DNA of 64,000 bases. It comes from Sipunculus nudus (Eukaryota; Annelida; Sipuncula; Golfingiida; Sipunculidae). Numbering within the stretch: position 1 is the stretch's first letter; the number at the start of each line of letters is the position of its first letter. Positions 36,301 to 45,391 of this stretch are shown piece by piece. The stretch covers positions 73,398,659-73,462,658 of the forward strand of contig CM049313.1 of NCBI GenBank assembly GCA_026874595.1, written 5' to 3'. The notes under the pieces are model-generated. The model saw nothing but the letters and a program-made list of their open reading frames with translations, searched no databases and had not been told where the DNA came from. Both the position numbers and the translations under genes were made by a program.

Positions 36301-39300
36301 AAGACAATTCTGGACTGACACTTCAAACAACAGACAAGCCGTAAGTAAGATTGGTCATTCATTGAAAAGTGAATACTACAGGCTGTTTAAGGGGTTCCCA
36401 TTTAAAATTGTCAATTAGTCTTTCATCCAAACTACAAAAACTTGTCCTGGATTTGAATCTGTATCAGTATAAATCAGTCGTACAATCATGTTCAGTGACT
36501 GAAAAAAACAGTTGATGATGGATTATTAACAAATAAATTACCTTCAATATGCTAATAAAAGTGTTCACATAAAGACTCAATAAATCATGTAACCATAGTA
36601 ACCATACATGTTGTGAGGTGTCATCTCGTTTGTATGTTAAAAATGGCAGACACTTAGTCAGTTTTAAAACCGGCTCTTATAACAGGATGTCATGCTGATA
36701 GGTCATGGTAATGGCTGGGTTATTTACACCTGTCCACTGCTTAAAGTTCAGTTTTTAACCTTGTTCAATTTTTACTTTTTTAGAGAAAATGACCTCTTTG
36801 CATGGACATACATAATAGTTAGTGATTGATAACATAAAGATGCAACCAGCAGCTTAAATTTTTAATGATGAAAGAAAATGCTCAGTCATTAATGTAATCA
36901 ATTAACATCCACAGCACTGGTATCAATATACAGTGAAACCTCATTGTGTCGACATCGAAGGGACCCTCAGAAAACTTCGACACATCCGAGATTCGACACA
37001 AGCGGGTTTTATTTGTTTATAATTTAACTAGAGTTGTCCGGAATATCGAGTCTGTAATTTCGACATAAGCGGGGTATTCGACTTAAGCGAGTTCGACACA
37101 ACGAGGTTTCACTGTACATGTAACTGGATTGAACCTGTTACATTTAGTTAACACCAAGCAAAAGAGATTGACAATCCTGCTGGGACCAAAAAACAGACTG
37201 ATATGGACTTAGCTCAGTTGACAGTTACTATGTCACAGATACTGTTGATGCCTCCATATTCTTGTTAAGTTTATTTTTATCTCCTGTATTGAAGGACCAA
37301 GAAGGAGGCAGGTATTTACTTGATGATGACAGGAGGAACCATCCCACCACGCTCTACTGGTAAGTCAGAACATCGTACAACCAGAGCAGATGTAGAAGCC
37401 CTAAAACATACATTTCTCCACCATCTTATCAAAGTTTCAACTTGATTTTTTTAAACGTTTTCAGCATTTCCAAGCACCTTAAAAGTAAACTTAAGAAAAT
37501 ACAATCCAATTAGGTCTTCTACACAAATTTAACTGGTACCAATGTTGAAATTTGTGATTAGAGTACATAACTTTATCATCAGAGTTCTGACTGAACTCAA
37601 CAGTCTATCCCACGCAAAGGCCTACACAGACAGAAGTACAGTTGATCTTTAAACAGATCTACTTGCACACCAGTTATGTCAAATATACATGAAATATAGT
37701 GTCTTCTTCTTGAAATATTATGGTACCTGTCAATATTTTGTTCTACAACCATTTGCTTATTCCTGTAATGGAGTGGAAATACGCTTGCACCGGGCACTAT
37801 CAGTGGCCAAATCAAGAGTTTTCAAGCTAGAACCAGTGTTTTCAGTGTTTGTTTCATGTTTCTTCTCCTTATCATGGAGATTTTTTATCATTCATGTGCA
37901 AGCTTGGACCTCTGGTCACAGTAAACGGACACCAAGGGACTGGTTATACCCGCACATAGAACTATAACAACATTAAAAACAGGTGAAAAGGATGAATTAG
38001 GGGGAAACTTTTGTATTTAGCCAAAATGAACTAAAAAACAGGAGATAATACACAAATTATTGCAAATGTTCATGTAACTTAAACATATGGTATCTTTGTC
38101 AGAAATCCATGCAGTCAAAAAGTACATTCAGACAGATTAGAGCATTATATCTGCATGCCTATGTTTTGTTAGGTTGTGATAACAACTGTTTTTAATTTGC
38201 TATAGAAAATAAGCATGAGAGATTTGTGTAAATTTTAAAATGAATGTACTTATCCTTGGTTTCTATTTTCTTACTTGACATTTTAGTGTACATGGAGACT
38301 GCCTGCAGCTACAATGAGCCCGTGGTGATCCATCCATTTGCCTACAGAGTCCATGCTCACACACATGGTGAATATTATTTTTGAATTTCTTGGTACTCAT
38401 ATATTTGATAATCAACTATATGCCCTTCATTAATTAATTATAAATTAAGTCTTACAAAACACATAAAAAATATTACAGATATGCCTATTCATGAAACAAA
38501 ATTTATTCTTGTCATTTTAATATTTGCTAGCACTTGTTTGTCAACAAGATTGGAAAATAATTTGAAGTTTATAACAGATGTGCACTTATTACTAAGTATA
38601 TCTCATATATGGGTAAAAGAGAAAGTGACATGAAATAGTTCTGGTTTAATTCTGACCTGGATCCAATCATGGTTTTTGCGGTCAAACAAACATATTCCAG
38701 ATCTCATTTTATTATCATATAACACACTTGTCATTAAAAAAATATTATTTTATGTTTGTGTAAACTTAATTAAATTCCTGGAAGAACAACATTTTCTATT
38801 TATTTTATCACCAAAAAAAAAAGGTTGTGTGATTTGTTCAAAAGTTATTGGCACATCTGTGATCACTGTCAACTTGGCAGTGACGTCACCCACAGGGAAA
38901 ACTTGTGACTAAAAATTCTAGATCTCATCAAAAGCTTCGTATTTCTGGCACTGTCAGCCTCAAATTTTCGGGTAAGAATAAATAAAACATGTATTGATAA
39001 ATTTAAGTCATTTCTAAATTTTGCCTGTGACATTAAGCTTGCCCCAGCAAATCAAATCAGTGTAAAGTCTCTGTTCTGCATGAAAAGCCAGCACATAACA
39101 AACCAATGCACCGATAGGTTAACCTATAAACCTTCATTACATTATCTTAAGGGCTCAGAACTGTCCCATGAGCATGTGTAAGCATTGTTTGAATGTTTAT
39201 TATGTTTCTTAATATTTTACAAGATATTGAAGTGGAACCCCATATTCCAAAAGCTGGGAATGTGCTCTATATTTTTCCAGAATCCAGATGATTATAAATA

Positions 39301-42300
39301 ATGAATTTCAGGTATTTGACCAAGACAAGTGTTTAATACTATATACCAGTAACTATATTTGATGAATACATTAACCATAAAATCATAATTTTATAGGCTT
39401 TTTAGGTTTGAAATGTACATGAATAAAGATATTTTCATCTATAAAAGGCTTCCCATTAAAGACAGATGAAAAGCTCAAGCTTTTAAGAGTATATTTTTAC
39501 AACTCCATATGTTGAAGTTTGAATGCTTTGAACTACAGATATCTGAGAAATATAAATTTAACATTAAAATATTCAAAACCAAAAAAGAATATTTTTTAAC
39601 ATTAAATATTTAACCATTTTTGGAAATCCCATAGTTTTTATATATTCCACTATGTAGAGAATATTTTTTTAGCTTTCTTAATATGTACATGTCAAGTGGG
39701 TCCCATGGTAACAGTTTGGGTAATAATAAGGATGAACTGATGCATTTTTTAATCAAAAGTCAAGAGACAGGTCTAAGACCTTAATGGCAGGAAAATTCTT
39801 GTACACATTGCTCTGTCATGAAGCTTAATACATTTATTTTGTCATTACCAAGGTCAAGTGGTGTCTGGCTACAGGGTTCGTGGAAAAGAGTGGACTGAAA
39901 TTGGCAGAATGTCACCCCAAAAACCCCAGGTACAGCATGATAAATGTACACTCACCTACAGTTATACCTCTGACAACATCCACAGTAACAGAAATATGTC
40001 TTAAGATTCTTTTCTGTTACCTCTGAACTTTGAGTCTACCATTTTTTTTTCAGTTTATTAGTTTGTTGTGGTTCACAAGGATGCTAAATTTTTTAATTTT
40101 TAATTGATATAAAATATATAGACATATAAAACTGAACCTTCTAAAGTGAAGTTTAACCTCTCTGTATGATCAAACCTTTGTGAATAACTAATAAAACAAT
40201 GCATACCTTTCCTGTAATATAAAATCATTTATTCAATGAATGGTACAGTGATAAATTATTCCTTTCTCTTATCATCTGACTGTTGTTCCTCCACAGATGT
40301 TCTACAACGTGACTAACCCTGGAATGGATGTCAAGAACAATGATATTCTGGTGAGAAAACATTTGTTATATTAGCCCTATTAGGTAAAAATGCAACACAT
40401 TTAAACCTTTTTCTCCTGGATGGTTTAGTCTAAATATTTACAATGATTTTATGGACAGGACAAAAATGATTATGGAAACCGTGCTAACCTGATGATGTGT
40501 CCCTGATTTTCAAGAATTAAATTTTTTTTTTTTTTTAATTTTAGTGTTATGCATATCTTGATTTTAGAATTAAGCTTAGTCAGAAGCAGGATAATTTTAT
40601 GCAGGAAATCAAAGTCACACAAGCAGGGACATTTATGATATATTAATATATATATATATTTTTTTAGTGGTATGACCCTTTGTTACACCATTCTTATATT
40701 ATTTGATGACAAGACCACTTTGCTTAATACCATCAGTTTTATACATCTATTGCTTAGACATTGCTTGACCATACAGAATTTCTACCTTTCATGCAGGCTG
40801 CCAGGTGTACAATGGTGAACAATGAAGACAGACAGGTTGATATTGGGTGAGTTTATGCAGAGTAACAGAAGTCCACAGAAAATCATCATAGAAGTAACTG
40901 GACATACCATTTTTATACAAGTTCAAGATGATGACATTTATATAATTAACTACCTTTAAAATGATCAGTATATATGGCACTTTATAGTTGTTGCTTAGTC
41001 TTCAACCAACTTCAGTTCTCTAATTTGCAGCTCAAAATAATTATATGCACAACACAAGTGAAACCTTTGACAAGGTTAAAAGATACAGTTCACTGACTGA
41101 CTGAAGATTATTTTTGCTTTGTCGAGCAGCTACAGGTTGCTGTAGTCAAAACTTCAGCCCTGCATGCTCCTCAAGGGTAATTTTGATGAGCCAATAGACG
41201 TGATGCCATCAACTGTTTGATATTAAACAATCTAATATACTTTTCTACCTCTCACATACTTAGGGCTAATATATGGTAAAAGGACAACTGACTGATATGA
41301 CTGCCTCTTAGAGAAGGTTAGAGAAGTGGCAGTGCTAGGCATCTAGCTATGTAAAATCTTTGCCAGGCATGTATTATTTTTTAACTGTCATGTACCTCAT
41401 GGAACTTTTGTGACACCATTGTAGAGTATAAATATGGGCCTCATGGGAGACTCTGCACACAATTAAATAAGTTTTCTTGTGTTTGCTGTAGCTTGCTACT
41501 TAATAAAAGGATACTGTTAAAATCTTGTGTGATTTAATATCCACTATTAGGACAAAGTCTCATTTCTAATGTAGGTGTTCACAATTAAGACAAACACTCA
41601 ATATTGGGCCTGCATGCAAAGGTATAGATCAAAGGGCTATGTCAACAAAACTAGGCTTGTTGCCATATGCATACAGTTATGTTGGTACAGCCATGTCTGT
41701 CTTCAAGTTGTTATTCTACTCACAACACACCTAATGTATTGTTTCACTCCCTGACTACACACAACACACCTAATGTTTTGTTTCACTCTCTGACTACACA
41801 CAACACACCTAATGTATTGTTTCACTCCCTGACTACACGCAACACACCTAATGTATTGTTTCACTCCCTGACTACACCCAACACACCTAATGTATCGTTT
41901 CACTCCCTGACTACACCCAACACACCTAATGTATCGTTTCACTCCCTGACTACACACAACACACCTAATGTATCGTTTCACTCCCTGACTACACCCAACA
42001 CACCTAATGTATTGTTTCACTCCCTGACTACACACAACACACCTAATGTATTGTTTCACTCCCTGACTACACACAACACACCTAATGTATTGTTTCACTC
42101 CCTGACTACACCCAACACACCTAATGTATCGTTTCACTCCCTGACTACACACAACACACCTAATGTATCGTTTCACTCTCTGACTACACACAACACACCT
42201 AATGTATTGTTTCACTCCCTGACTACACACAACACACCTAATGTATCGTTTCAGTCCCTGACTACACACAACACACCTAATGTATTGTTTCACTCCCTGA

Positions 42301-45300
42301 CTACACACAACACACCTAATGTATTGTTTCACTCCCTGACTACACACAACACACCTAATGTATTGTTTCACTCCCTGACTACACACAACACACCTAATGT
42401 ATTGTTTCACTCCCTGACTACACACAACACACCTAATGTATTGTTTCACTCCCTGACTACACACAACACACCTAATGTATTGTTTCACTCCCTGACTACA
42501 CACAACACACCTAATGTATTGTTTCACTCCCTGACTACACACAACACACCTAATGTATTGTTTCACTCTCTGACTACACACAACACACCTAATGTATTGT
42601 TTCATTCCCTGACTACACACAACACACCTAATGTATTGTTTCACTCCCTGACTACACACAACACACCTAATGTATTGTTTCACTCCCTGACTACACACAA
42701 CACACCTAATGTATTGTTTCACTCCCTGACTACACACAACACACCTAATGTATTGTTTCACTCCCTGACTACACACAACACACCTAATGTATTGTTTCAC
42801 TCCCTGACTACACACAACACACCTAATGTATTGTTTCACTCCCTGACTACACACAACACACCTAATGTATTGTTTCACTCCCTGACTACACACAACACAC
42901 CTAATGTATTGTTTCACTCCCTGACTACACACAACACACCTAATGTATTGTTTCACTCCCTGACTACACACAACACACCTAATGTATTGTTTCACTCCCT
43001 GACTACACACAACACACCTAATGTATTGTATCACTCCCTGACTACACACAACACACCTAATGTATTGTTTCACTCCCTGACTACACACAACACACCTAAT
43101 GTATTGTTTCACTCCCTGACTACACACAACACACCTAATGTATTGTTTCACTCCCTGACTACACACAACACACCTAATGTATCGTTTCACTCCCTGACTA
43201 CACACAACACACCTAATGTATCGTTTCACTCCCTGACTACACACAACACACCTAATGTATCGTTTCACTCCCTGACTACACACAACACACCTAATGTATT
43301 GTTTCACTCCCTGACTTCACACAACACACCTAATGTATCGTTTCACTCTCTGACTACACACAACACACCTAATGTATTGTTTCACTCCCTGACTACACAC
43401 CTAATGTATTGTTTCACTCCCTGACTACACACAACACACCTAATGTATTGTTTCACTCCCTGACTACACACAACACACCTAATGTATTGTTTCACTCCCT
43501 GACTACACACAACACACCTAATGTATTGTTTCACTCTCTGACTACACACAACACACCTTATGTATTGTTTCACTCCCTGACTACACACAACACACCTAAT
43601 GTATTGTTTCACTCCCTGACTACACACAACACACCTAATGTATTGTTTCACTCTCTGACTACACACAACACACCTAATGTATTGTTTCACTCCCTGACTA
43701 CACACAACACACCTAATGTATTGTTTCACTCCCTGACTACACACAACACACCTAATGTATCATTTCACTCTCTGACTACACACAACACACCTAATGTATT
43801 GTTTCACTCCCTGACTACACACAACACACCTAATGTATCGTTTCACTCTCTGACTACACACAACACACCTAATGTATCGTTTCACTCTCTGACTACACAC
43901 AACACACCTAATGTATCGTTTCACTCTCTGACTACACACAACACACCTAATGTATCGTTTCACTCTCTGACTACACACAACACACCTAATGTATTGTTTC
44001 ACTCCCTGACTACACACAACACACCTAATGTATTGTTTCACTCCCTGACTACACACAACACACCTAATGTATCATTTCACTCTCTGACTACACACAACAC
44101 ACCTAATGTATTGTTTCACTCCCTGACTACACACAACACACCTAATGTATCGTTTCACTCTCTGACTACACACAACACACCTAATGTATTGTTTCACTCT
44201 CTGACTACACACAACACACCTAATGTATCGTTTCACTCTCTGACTACACACAACACACCTAATGTATCGTTTCAATCTCTGACTACACACAGCACACCTA
44301 ATGTATTGTTTCACTCTCTGACTACACACAGCACACCTAATGTATTGTTTCAATCTCTGACTACACACAGCACACCTGATGTATCATTTCACTCTCTGAC
44401 TACAGAGCTACTCAGAAGGATGAGATGTGTAACTTTTACATCATGTACTGGGTGAATGGCGACAATCTGCCGAGGAGCGAGATGTGCTTCACTAATGGCC
44501 CCCCACAATGGTCCTGGCAAGACTTCAAGGGTCTCAGTCTGGAGGGAGCCCCAGATTCTGTCAGTCTTGTCCCAGGTGCCAAAGAAGCACTAAAGGTGGG
44601 TTGTACAAAAGATCAAAAAGAGCTAATACCAGTGGGGTTTTTTTAGCAGAATAGTGGTTTTTTCCACCATTCTAACCATAACTGATATTGGAAATATTGG
44701 ATCTGTGGTGGAAGACTCACAGGTGTCATATGAGCTAAACTGTGCAGGTCCAGGAGTGGCTTATTGAGTTGGGTAATTTGTGATAAAATATATGTATATA
44801 TTGATATAAAACTTGTATTCAGTTGACATTTGATGTACATCAAAATTTTCAATATTGCCCTGAGCAATGTCACACACTTCCACAAACTTTAATGACCCAT
44901 GAGTTGATAAATATAATTCACTGCTTAGAAAGTCTGAGTAATACCAAGCATAAAACTTAAAACATACATGGTTATTACAGTAAAACCTAAAAAATACCAC
45001 CATCATTGGGACCTGGTCAAAGGAGTTGCATTTTTTGAGGTGTTCATCTATGTGATGACTTACAGAGCAAACAAAAAAATCAGGACAGTGAACAAGTGGC
45101 CATTTTGTTAAGGTGGTCACTTAACAGAGGTGGTTGTGAAGAGAGGTTAATTGTATATTGCAGGAAACGGAAAAACTGGTTGAAGGGAGCAATGATGTCA
45201 TGCGTAATGATATTGCATCACTGCTTGGTGAATATGGAGAGCGCCAGGCTGATGTCCCCAGCCCAATGGATGATGAATTTGGCCTGATGGATCGCTACCC

Positions 45301-45391
45301 TGGAAACGACCTTGAGGCACCCCAGCAACTATATGACCTTGACCCCAATGACCTGCCCCTGGAAGACCTTGAACACCTTGGCTATGATTAA
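21265..45391 (+). CDS. PHM: Peptidylglycine alpha-hydroxylating monooxygenase (PHM), complete, 13 coding exons
   Basis: Copper- and ascorbate-dependent secretory-pathway enzyme that hydroxylates the C-terminal glycine of peptide precursors, the first step of peptide amidation. Thirteen exons join in phase to 421 codons plus TAA. Residues 1-16 are a signal peptide (MRSLCFLMLLVGAALS). The CuH ligands of rat PHM (H107, H108, H172) correspond to H71, H72 (TAHHVLL) and H147 (LQVHY). The CuM ligands (H242, H244, M314) correspond to H218, H220 (VHAH) and M290 (DEMC). Other family signatures are YAWAMDAPP, GQVVSGYRVR and FYIMYW. NxS/T sequons occur at N66 and N252. After the core the protein runs through an acidic tail (EDLEHLGYD) to a stop, with no PAL domain, transmembrane helix or KDEL, so it is a monofunctional soluble PHM. 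The start is the ATG at 21265; an upstream exon could add MMV. Introns range from about 0.45 to 12.5 kb. Confidence 0.95.
21794..24945 (+). mobile_element. Tandem-core element, copy 1 (pearl/HINE-like), ~16-17 units of ~179 bp
   Basis: The left end is an imperfect hairpin (TATGCCCCCGCCAC-AAA-GTGACCGGGGCATA, 21794-21824) followed by GTCCGTCCTTC-rich sequence. The right end is GTGTCGTTCCGACACATCTAGT. Between them are about 16-17 units of 178-180 bp containing TGCCTGCAGATATTGGCCTG. A four-unit block is duplicated with an offset of 718 bp (around 22081-22797 and 22799-23515). The plan of conserved ends, subterminal hairpins and variable tandem core matches bivalve 'pearl' and Helentron-associated (HINE) elements. 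Noncoding. Confidence 0.8.
25880..26170. promoter_or_regulatory. Homeodomain-site-rich segment in PHM intron 1 (speculative)
   Basis: Non-repetitive and rich in TAATTAG, TTAATTG and TTAATCA words, with CCATTATTAATCAACCATTGG. No other function is evident. It may be an intronic enhancer or simply AT-rich DNA. Confidence 0.15.
26655..28180. repeat. Mollusc dispersed element of the GTGAGCTTATGCAATGG family
   Basis: The left end AACCTGTGAGCTTATGCAAT is followed by a GTCGTCCTTCGTCCGTC stretch, a signature I recall from bivalve elements. Degenerate internal units of a few hundred bp follow, sharing CCAAATTGT..AAT, CAGAAATGATCC, AAGTTTGTTCAAATGGT and TTTTGGC..AGTTA (for example near 26900, 27215, 27400 and 28045). 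Noncoding. Confidence 0.6.
28185..28625 (+). repeat. Two interleaved minisatellites
   Basis: One unit is 'GGTCAAAAGTTCACTCAGTG' plus CAGCCAGGTACA (around 28205-28265 and 28515-28600). The other is CATGTGATCACCTCATGGG (four or more copies at about 28290-28370). Between the two parts lies a second GTGAGCTTATGCAATTGTGTGG, an end-like copy of the element at 26655. Confidence 0.6.
30966..31180 (+). repeat. Dispersed repeat, copy A (pair with 49507-49720)
   Basis: Shares with 49507-49720 the order GTTTGGGATTTGATTG ... TTTTGATTTTG ... GATCA ... TCTGTGAGAG ... CACAGACTTGATAGT. The similarity is diverged but collinear over about 200 bp. Family unknown. Confidence 0.45.
31772..31950 (+). repeat. ~89-bp tandem duplication
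   Basis: CATATATTTTGG..C(A)AG.GTGTAGAACA...GTGTGGCC(A/T)CACTCT is present twice, diverged. Confidence 0.65.
33285..33367. repeat. (AT)n/(GT)n microsatellite
   Basis: Long (AT)n running into a short (GT)n; a smaller (AT)n lies at 33246-33261. Confidence 0.95.
33859..33913 (+). CDS. PHM: PHM coding exon 2
   Basis: 55 bp after TTTTTCAG; encodes PDTYLCYPAKMSKDAVYL, phase 1 out, donor GTAAGT. It matches the PHM 'SDTYFC' segment with its first conserved cysteine. Confidence 0.92.
34493..34580 (+). CDS. PHM: PHM coding exon 3 (CuH di-histidine)
   Basis: 88 bp after TTATTACAG; encodes GFVPHANMSTAHHVLLYGC then KEPGKLKEV. H71-H72 are the paired CuH ligands. Donor GTAAGA. Confidence 0.95.
35316..35434 (+). 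CDS. PHM: PHM coding exon 4
   Basis: 119 bp after ATTTCAG. Encodes NCGEMASPDNNFANEPVCKE then GSKIVYAWAMDAPPLTLPK. YAWA..APP..LP is a PHM signature. The Cys-Cys spacing is larger than I recall for rat PHM. Donor GTATGT. Confidence 0.95.
35742..35831 (+). CDS. PHM: PHM coding exon 5 (third CuH ligand)
   Basis: 90 bp after GATTGACAG; encodes VSFKVGGDSGINWLVLQVHY then KDVHNFLPP. H147 is the third CuH ligand. Donor GTAAGT. Confidence 0.95.
36292..36340 (+). CDS. PHM: PHM coding exon 6
   Basis: 49 bp after GATATTGCAG; encodes NMKDNSGLTLQTTDK, matching the 'NHKDCSGVSVHLT' strand of rat PHM. Donor GTAAGT. Confidence 0.92.
36931..37114 (+). mobile_element. Pogo/mariner-like MITE (184 bp)
   Basis: Terminal inverted repeats: CAGTGAAACCTCATTGTGTC at the left and its near-complement CGACACAACGAGGTTTCACTG at the right. 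They are flanked by TA on both sides (36929-36930, 37115-37116). The interior has CGACA..CGAG words and no coding capacity. It lies in PHM intron 6. Confidence 0.85.
37295..37359 (+). CDS. PHM: PHM coding exon 7
   Basis: 65 bp after TATTGAAG; encodes TKKEAGIYLMMTGGTIPPRS T, matching 'IAGMYLMMSVDTVIPPG'. The acceptor has a weak pyrimidine tract, but both phases fit. Donor GTAAGT. Confidence 0.9.
38287..38367 (+). CDS. PHM: PHM coding exon 8 (CuM histidines)
   Basis: 81 bp after ACATTTTAG; encodes YMETACSYNEPVVIHPFAYR then VHAHTH. H218 and H220 correspond to the CuM ligands H242 and H244 of rat PHM. Donor GTGAAT. Confidence 0.95.
39853..39929 (+). CDS. PHM: PHM coding exon 9
   Basis: 77 bp after TTACCAAG; encodes QVVSGYRVRGKEWTEIGRMS then PQKPQ, the VVSGYRVR signature. 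Phase 0 out; donor GTACAG. Confidence 0.95.
40297..40350 (+). CDS. PHM: PHM coding exon 10
   Basis: 54 bp, 18 codons, after CCTCCACAG; MFYNVTNPGMDVKNNDIL. Contains the NVT sequon (N252). Donor GTGAGA. Confidence 0.92.
40797..40846 (+). CDS. PHM: PHM coding exon 11
   Basis: 50 bp after TTCATGCAG; AARCTMVNNEDRQVDI plus two bases of Gly. Donor GTGAGT opens intron 11, which ends in the 39-bp minisatellite. Confidence 0.93.
41718..44405 (+). repeat. 39-bp minisatellite, ~69 copies, ending exactly at PHM exon 12
   Basis: Head-to-tail 39-bp units, mostly ...CACACCTAATGTATTGTTTC then ACTCCCTGACTACACACAA. Common variants are TGTATCG/TGTATTG, CTCTCTG/CTCCCTG and CACCC/CACAC (left part). A 7-bp deletion at about 43397 shifts phase. 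Because 39 is divisible by 3 and the unit has no stop in one frame on each strand, long artefactual ORFs appear on both strands. The array fills most of PHM intron 11. Units are almost free of AG dinucleotides. The last unit carries ACAG where others have ACACA, creating the splice acceptor. Confidence 0.97.
44376..44405 (+). promoter_or_regulatory. 3' splice site of PHM intron 11 formed by the terminal minisatellite unit
   Basis: In the last 39-bp unit, CTGAT (branchpoint-like, A at 44379) is followed by TTTCACTCTCTGACTACAG. The AG is at 44404-44405, 26 nt after the branch A. The exon joined here continues Gly283-ATQKDEMC in phase with exon 11. The previous AG (44369-44370) lies upstream of the branchpoint. 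Confidence 0.8.
44406..44595 (+). CDS. PHM: PHM coding exon 12 (CuM methionine)
   Basis: 190 bp; encodes ATQKDEMCNFYIMYW then VNGDNLPRSEMCFTNGPPQW and onward to VPGAKEALK. M290 is the CuM ligand. Donor GTGGGT. The frame continues past the donor only as intron read-through. Confidence 0.95.
45164..45391 (+). CDS. PHM: PHM coding exon 13 and stop (acidic tail)
   Basis: 228 bp after ATATTGCAG; phase 0. Starts ETEKLVEGSNDVMRNDIASL and ends PLEDLEHLGYD then TAA. The last ~45 residues are rich in Asp/Glu/Leu/Pro. No lyase domain or hydrophobic anchor follows. Confidence 0.9.
   Translation, partial: ETEKLVEGSNDVMRNDIASLLGEYGERQADVPSPMDDEFGLMDRYPGNDLEAPQQLYDLDPNDLPLEDLEHLGYD

Noticed and set aside
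38874-38890. Perfect CRE (TGACGTCA) as a promoter element
   Set aside because: It lies deep in PHM intron 8 with no associated start or core promoter; probably chance.
41718-44405. CRISPR array
   Set aside because: Units are directly adjacent with no variable spacers, and the genome is eukaryotic with introns.
41667-44455. Very long open frames on both strands (up to 585 aa) made of a 13-residue repeat
   Set aside because: They follow from a 39-bp stop-free tandem repeat (period divisible by three) inside PHM intron 11. The opposite strand is equally open, a 7-bp deletion shifts the frame, and the array ends in a splice acceptor.
44425-44646. Stand-alone 73-aa gene
   Set aside because: It is PHM exon 12 plus read-through past the GTGGGT donor.
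21265-45391. Bifunctional PAM (PHM plus PAL)
   Set aside because: No PAL motif or membrane segment in any frame before or after the stop at 45391; the next gene is DNAAF4 on the opposite strand.
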